A stretch of DNA of 64,000 nucleotides from Euonymus europaeus (taxonomy: Eukaryota > Streptophyta > Magnoliopsida > Celastrales > Celastraceae). The position numbers were made by a program, and so were the translations under genes. Shown piece by piece: positions 57,201 through 64,000 of this stretch. The stretch is from NCBI GenBank assembly GCA_963580455.1, contig OY756960.1:10354001-10418000 (forward strand). Direction: 5' to 3'. The notes below the pieces were generated by a model that saw nothing but the letters and a program-made list of their open reading frames with translations, was not told the origin of the DNA and did no database searches. Position 1 is the stretch's first letter. Every line of letters begins with the position of its first letter.

Positions 57201-60200
57201 CGAGTATAAGCTTCCTAGATTATTTCGATGCCGAAACACCAACTTTCTATGACAAATGGATAAAAACCGTTAAAAGCTCCTCCATAGATAGAGTTGAGCA
57301 ACTTCGAACCATGAAAGTTGCTCGGTGTACAACCTTTATTGTTCTTCTATGTCAAATTTTACGAGTATAACTTCCTAGATTTTTTCGATTCCAAAACACC
57401 ACCTTTCTATGAAAAATGGAGAAAAACCACTGAAATCATCTCCATAGATAGAGTTGAGCAACTTCGAACCATGAAAGTTGCTCGGTGTACACTTTTTATT
57501 GTTCTTCTTTGTCAAATTTTATGAGTATAAGCTTCCTAGATTATTTCGATGCCGAAACACCAACTTTCTATGACAAATGGATAAAAACCGTTAAAAGCTA
57601 CTCCATAGATAGAGTTGACCAACTTCGGACCATGAAAGTTGCTCGGTGTACACTTTTTAGTGTTCTTCTATGTCAAATTTTACGAGTATAACTTCCTAAA
57701 TTATTTCGATTCCAAAACACCAACTTTCTATGCCAAATGGACAAAAACCGTTAAAGCTCCTCCATAGATAGAGTTGAGCAACTTCGGACCATGAAAGTTG
57801 CTCGGTGTACACTTTTTATTGTTCTTCTATGTTAAATTTTACGAGTATAACTTCCTAGATTATTTCGATTCCAAAACACCAACTGTCTTTGAAAAATGGG
57901 CAAAAACCGTTAAAAGCTCATCCATAGATAGAGTTTAGCAACTTCGGACCATAAAAGTTGCTCGGTGTACACTTTTTATTGTTCTTCTATGTCAAATTTT
58001 ACGAGTATAATCTTCCTAGATTATTTCGATGCCAAAAGACCACCTTTCTTCGACAAATGAACAAAAACCGATAAAAGCTCCACCATAGATAAAGTTGAGC
58101 AACTTCGGACCATCAAAGTTGCTCGGTGAAAACATTTTATTGTTCTTTTATGTCAAATTTTACGAGTATAACTTCCTAGATTATTTCGATGCCAAAACAC
58201 CAACTTTCTATGTCAATTGGACAAAACCGTTAAAAGCTCCTCCATAGATAGAGTTGAGCAACTACGGACCATCAATGTTGCTCGGTGTACACTTTTTATT
58301 GTTCTTCAATGTCAAATTTTACGTGTATAAGCTTCCTAGATTATTTCGATTCCAAAACACCAACTTTCTATGCCAAATGGACAAAAACCGTTAAAGCTCC
58401 TCCATAGATAGAGTTGAGCAACATCGGACCATGAAAGTTGCTCGGTGTACACTTTTTAGTGTTCTTCTATGTCAAATTTTACGAGTATAACTTCCCAAAT
58501 TATTTCGATTCCAAAACACCAACTTTCTATGCCAAATGGACAAAAACCGTTAAAGCTCCTCCATAGATAGAGTTGAGCAACTTCGGACCATCAATGTTGC
58601 TCGGTGTACACTTTTTAGTGTTCTTCTATGTCAAATTTTACGTGTATAAGCTTCCTATATTATTTCGATTTCAAAACACCAACTTTCTATGCCAAATGGA
58701 CAAAAACCATTAAAGCTACTCCATAGATAGAGTTGAGCAACTTCGGACCATGAAAGTTGCTCGGTGTACACTTTTTATTGTTCTTCTATGTCAAATTTTA
58801 CGAGTATAACTTCCTAGATTATTTCGATTCCAAAACACCAACTTTCTTTGAAAAATGGACAAAAACCGTTAAAAGCTCATCCATAGATAGAGTTTAGCAA
58901 CTTCGGACCATAAAAGTTGCTCGGTGTACACTTTTTATTGTTCTTTTATGTCAAATTTTACGAGTATAAGCTTCCTAGATTATTTTGATGCCAAAAGACC
59001 ACCTTTCTTCGACAAATGAACAAAAACCAATAAAAGCTCCACCATAGATAGAATTGAGCAACTTCGGACCATCAAAGTTGCTCGGTGTACACATTTTATT
59101 GTTCTTTTATGTCAAATTTTACGAGTATAACTTCCTAGATTATTTCGATTCCAAAACAGCAACTTTCTATGAAAAATGGACAAAAACCGTTAAAAGCTCA
59201 TCCATAGATAGAGTTGAGCAACTACGGACCATCAATGTTGCTCGGTGTACACTTTTTATTGTTCTCTATGTCAAATTTTACGTGTATAAGCTTCCTAGAT
59301 TACTTCGATGCAAAAACAACTCATATCTATGCCAAATGGACAAAAACCGTTAAAAGCCCCTCCATAGATAGAGTTGAGAAAATTCGGACCATGAAAGTTT
59401 CTCGGTGTACACTTTTTATTGTTCTTCTATGTCAAATTTTACGAGTATAAGCTTCGTAGATTATTTCGATGCCAAAACACTACATATCTATGCCAAATGG
59501 ACAAAAACCGTTAAAAGCTCCTCCCTAGATGGAGTTGAGCAACTTCGGACCATGAAAGTTGCTCAGTGTACACTTTTTATTGTTCTTTTATTTCAAATTT
59601 TACGAGTATAAGCTTCCTAGATTATTTCGATGCCGAAACACCAACTTTCTATGACAAACGGATAAAAACCGTTAAAAGCTCCTCCATAGATAGAGTTGAG
59701 CAACTTCGAACCATGAAAGTTGCTCGGTGTACAACCTTTATTGTTCTTCTATGTCAAATTTTACGAGTATAACTTCCTAGATTTTTTCGATTCCAAAACA
59801 CCACCTTTCTATGAAAAATGGAGAAAAACCACTGAAATCATCTCCATAGATAGAGTTGAGCAACTTCGAACCATGAAAGTTGCTCGGTGTACACTTTTTA
59901 TTGTTCTTCTTTGTCAAATTTTATGAGTATAAGCTTCCTAGATTATTTCGATGCCGAAACACCAACTTTCTATGACAAATGGATAAAAACCGTTAAAAGC
60001 TACTCCATAGATAGAGTTGACCAACTTCAGACCATGAAAGTTGCTCGGTGTACACTTTTTAGTGTTCTTCTATGTCAAATTTTACGAGTATAACTTCCTA
60101 AATTATTTCGATTCCAAAACACCAACTTTCTATGCCAAATGGACAAAAACCGTTAAAGCTCCTCCATAGATAGAGTTGAGCAACTTCGGACCATGAAAGT

Positions 60201-63200
60201 TGCTCGGTGTACACTTTTTATTGTTCTTCTATGTTAAATTTTACGAGTATAACTTCCTAGATTATTTCGATTCCAAAACACCAACTGTCTTTGAAAAATG
60301 GACAAAAACCGTTAAAAGCTCATCCATAGATAGAGTTTAGCAACTTCGGACCATAAAAGTTGCTCGGTGTACACTTTTTATTGTTCTTCTATGTCAAATT
60401 TTACGAGTATAATCTTCCTAGATTATTTCGATGCCAAAAGACCACCTTTCTTCGACAAATGAACAAAAACCGATAAAAGCTCCACCATAGATAGAGTTGA
60501 GCAACTTCGGACCATCAAAGTTGCTCGGTGTACACATTTTATTGTTCTTTTATGTCAAATTTTACGAGTATAACTTCCTAGATTATTTCGATGCCAAAAC
60601 ACCAACTTTCTATGTCAATTGGACAAAACCGTTAAAAGCTCCTCCATAGATAGAGTTGAGCAACTTCGGACCATCAATGTTGCTCGGTGTACACTTTTTA
60701 TTGTTCTTCTATGTCAAATTTTACGTGTATAAGCTTCCTAGATTATTTCGATTCCAAAACAACAACTTTCTATGCCAAATGGACAAAAACCGTTAAAGCT
60801 CCTCCATAGATAGAGTTGAGCAACTTCGGACCATGGAAGTTGCTCGGTGTACACTTTTTAGTGTTCTTCTATGTCAAATTTTACGAGTATAACTTCCCAA
60901 ATTATTTCGATTCCAAAACACCAACTTTCTATGCCAAATGGACAAAAACCGTTAAAGCTCCTCCATAGATTTAGTTGAGCAACTTCGGACCATGAAAGTT
61001 GCTCGGTGTACACTTTTTATTGTTCTTCTATGTCAAATTTTACGAGTATAACTTCCTAGATTATTTCGATTCCAAAACACCAACTTTCTTTGAAAAATGG
61101 ACAAAAACCGTTAAAAGCTCATCCATAGATAGAGTTTAGCAACTTCGGACCATAAAAGTTGCTCGGTGTACACTTTTTATTGTTCTTCTATGTCAAATTT
61201 TACGAGTATAAGCTTCCTAGATTATTTTGATGCCAAAAGACCACCTTTCTTCGACAAATGAACAAAAACCGATAAAAGCTCCACCATAGATAGAATTGAG
61301 CAACTTCGGACCATCAAAGTTGCTCGGTGTACACATTTTATTGTTCTTTTATGTCAAATTTTACGAGTATAACTTCCTAGATTATTTCGATTCCAAAACA
61401 CCAACTTTCTATGAAAAATGGACAAAAACCGTTAAAAGCTCATCCATAGATAGAGTTGAGCAACTTCGGACCATCAATGTTGCTCGGTGTACACTTTTTA
61501 TTGTTCTTCTATGTCAAATTTTACGTTTATAAGCTTCCTAGATTACTTCGATGCAAAAACACCTCATATCTATGACAAATGGACAAAAACCGTTAAAAGC
61601 CCCTCCATAGATAGAGTTGAGAAAATTCGGACCATGAAAGTTGCTCGGTGTACACTTTTTATTGTTCTTCTATGTCAAATTTTACGAGTATAAGCTTCGT
61701 AGATTATTTCGATGCCAAAACACTACATATCTATGCCAAATGGACAAAAACCGTTAAAAGCTCCCTCCTAGATGGAGTTGAGCAACTTCGGATCATGAAA
61801 GTTGCTCAGTGTACACTTTTTATTGTTCTTTTATTTCAAATTTTACGAGTATAAGCTTCCTAGATTATTTAGATGCCGAAACACCAACTTTCTATGACAA
61901 ATGGATAAAAACCGGTAAAAGCTCCTCCATAGATAGAGTTGAGCAACTTCGAACCATGAAAGTTGCTTGGTGTACAACCTTTATTGTTTTTCTACGTCAA
62001 ATTTTACGAGTATAACTTCCTAGATTTTTTCGATTCCAAAACACCACCTTTCTATGAAAAATAGAGAAAAACCATTGAAATCATCTCCATAGATAGAGTT
62101 GAGCAACTTCGAACCATGAAAGTTGCTCGGTGTACACTTTTTATTGTTCTTCTTTGTCAAATTTTATGAGTATAAGCTTCCTAGATTATTTCGATGCCGA
62201 AACACCAACTTTCTATGACAAATGGATAAAAACCGCTAAAAGCTACTCCATAGGTAGAGTTGAGCAACTTCGGACCATGAAAGTAGCTCGGTGTACACTT
62301 TTTAGTGTTCTTCTATGTCAAATTTTACGAGTATAACTTCCTAAATTATTTCGATTCCAAAACACCAACTTTCTATGCCAAATGAACAAAAACCGTTAAA
62401 GCTCCTCCATAGATAGAGTTGAGCAACATCGGACCATGAAAGTTGCTCGGTGTACACATTTTATTGTTCTTCTATGTCAAATTTTTCGAGTATAAGCTTC
62501 GTAGATTATTTCGATGCCAAAACACTAACTTTCTATGCCAAATGGACAAAAACCGTTAAAAGCTCATTCGTAGATAGAGTTTAGCAACTTCAGACCATAA
62601 AAGTTGCTCGGTGTACACTTTTTATTGTTCTTTTATGTCAAATTTTACGAGTATTAGCTTCCTAGATTATTTCGATACCAAAAGACCACCTTTCTTCTAC
62701 AAATTAACAAAAACCGATAAAAGCTCCACCATAGATAGAGTTGAGCAACTTCGGACCATCAAAGTTGCTCGGTATACACATTTTATTGTTCTTTTATGTC
62801 AAATTTTACGAGTATAACTTCCTAGATTATTTCGATTCCAAAACACCAACTTTCTACGCCAAATGGACAAAAACCATTAAAAGCTCCTCCATAGATAGAG
62901 TTGAGCAACTTCGGACCATCAATGTTGCTCGGTGTCACTTTTTATCGTTCTTCTATGTCAAATTTTACGAGTATAACTTCCTAGATTATTTCGATTCCAG
63001 AACACCAACTTTCTATGCCAAATGGACAAAAACCGTTAAAGCTCCTCCATAGATAGAGTTTAGCAACTTCGAACCATAAAAGTTGCTCGGTGTACACTTT
63101 TTAGTGTTCTTCTATGTCAAATTTTATGAGTATAACTTCCCAAATTATTTCGATTCCAAAACACCAACTTTCTATGCCAAATGGACAAAAACCGTTAAAG

Positions 63201-64000
63201 CTCCTCCATAGATAGAGTTGAGCAACATCGGACCATGAAAGTTGCTCGGTGTACACTTTTTATTGTTCTTCTATGTCAAATTTTACGAGTATAACTTCCT
63301 AGATTATTTCGATTCCAAAACACCAACTTTCTTTGAAAAATGGCCAAAAACCGTTAAAAGTTCATCCATAGATAGAGTTTAGCAACTTCGGACCATAAAA
63401 GTTGCTCGGTGTACACTTTTTATTGTTCTTCTATGTCAAATTTTACGAGTATAATCTTCCTAGATTATTTCGATGCCAAAAGACCACCTTTCTTCGACAA
63501 ATGAACAAAAACCGATAAAAGTTCCACCATAGATAGAGTGGAGCAACTTCGGACCATCAAAGTTGCTCGATGTACACATTTTATTGTTCTTTTATGTCAA
63601 ATTTTACGAGTATAACTTCCTAGATTATTTCGATGCCAAAACACCAACTTTCTATGTCAATTGGACAAAACCGTTAAAAGCTCCTCCATAGATAGAGTTG
63701 AGCAACTTCGGACCATCAATATTGCTCGGTGTACACTTTTTATTGTTCTTCTATGTCAAATTTTACGTGTATAAGCTTCCTAGATTACTTCGATGCAAAA
63801 ACAGCTCATATCTATGACAAATGGACAAAAACCGTTAAAAGCCCCTCCATAGATAGAGTTGAGAAAATTCGGACCATGAAAGTTGCTCGGTGTACACTTT
63901 TTATTGTTCTTCTATGTCAAATTTTACGAGTATAAGCTTCGTAGATTATTTCGATGCCAAAACACTACATATCTATGCCAAATGGACAAAAACCGTTAAA
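54221..64000 (+). repeat. Higher-order repeat of 14-15 monomers (about 2.24-2.45 kb)
   Basis: The same ordered set of variants recurs from 54221, 56651, 59054 and 61296, and again partially from about 63.6 kb. Copy spacing is about 2430, 2403 and 2242 bp. The 2402-bp spacing equals 15 monomers and the 2242-bp spacing 14, so the unit has gained or lost a monomer. A further offset of about 2454 bp between the first two copies is partly explained by the partial monomer at 56411. Confidence 0.85.
56380..56450 (+). repeat. Truncated-monomer junction in the right array
   Basis: At 56410/56411 a monomer that has reached ATTGGACAAAAC jumps directly to CTAGATTATTTCG, a point earlier in the next monomer. 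This leaves a partial repeat and breaks the 160-bp phase. It is absent from the sister copies at about 58.8 and 61.2 kb. Confidence 0.85.

Larger units (their letters stand above)
36443..64000 (+). repeat. Tandem satellite array, ~160-bp monomer (right array)
   Basis: The same satellite as on the left continues in + orientation to the end of the window, roughly 172 monomers. It resumes at ATAAGCTTCC, eight bases further along the monomer than where the left block stopped. The first kilobase (about 36443-37600) is more irregular. From about 37.6 kb onward, long blocks recur almost unchanged. No gene or other insertion is seen in this stretch. Recurrent 60-103-codon frames are repeat by-products. 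Confidence 0.97.

Noticed and set aside
1..64000. CENP-B box in the satellite
   Set aside because: I looked for the TTCG....A..CGGG pattern. TTCGGACC and TTTCGATG occur, but the full spacing is not met.

Overview
The window looks like a plant nuclear genome, probably from pericentromeric or centromeric heterochromatin. About 45 kb is one AT-rich tandem satellite with a monomer of about 160 bp. It is interrupted by plant LTR retrotransposons, one of them of the Athila/Tat type primed by tRNA-Asp, and by a rearranged endogenous plant pararetrovirus (family Caulimoviridae). No cellular gene, rRNA or tRNA gene was found. The species cannot be named from the sequence; a eudicot is only a guess.

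Layout. (1) 1-16666: satellite array, roughly 104 monomers in + phase, with mosaic higher-order repeats and one inverted three-monomer block at 15296-15774. (2) 16667-29033: a solo LTR of an unassigned LTR retrotransposon with target duplication GAAAG. A complete Ty3/Gypsy element (17335-27939, target duplication GTATG) sits inside it. That element lies on the minus strand and has two nearly identical 1.6-kb LTRs, a tRNA-Asp primer site, an intact 1871-codon gag-pol frame and a polypurine tract. (3) 29034-30040: a short satellite block. (4) 30041-36442: a caulimovirid insertion, coding on the minus strand. It has two small ORFs, a movement-protein region and a coat/zinc-finger/protease region. 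Reverse transcriptase and RNase H are absent. The two ends carry a 97-bp inverted repeat of the viral leader, and a tRNA-Met-type primer site lies at one end. A second solo LTR (32560-34079, target duplication AGTTT) splits the viral polyprotein frame. (5) 36443-64000: satellite array, about 172 monomers, with long near-identical duplications (offsets 3201 and 8810 bp) and 14- to 15-mer higher-order repeats.

Order of events. The satellite came first. The first solo LTR and the virus each landed in it, and in both cases the flanking monomer can be followed across the insertion. The Gypsy element then entered the first LTR and another LTR element entered the virus. Near identity of the Gypsy LTRs and of the long satellite duplications points to recent activity. 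Most short ORFs in the arrays are by-products of the repeat and are not annotated as genes.

The most unusual points are: the inverted-leader structure of the viral copy, with one junction next to the primer site; the in-frame continuity of its two coding blocks across the solo LTR; a 9-bp dyad in the satellite monomer; and a cluster of TCCGGA-centred palindromes in the Gypsy LTR.
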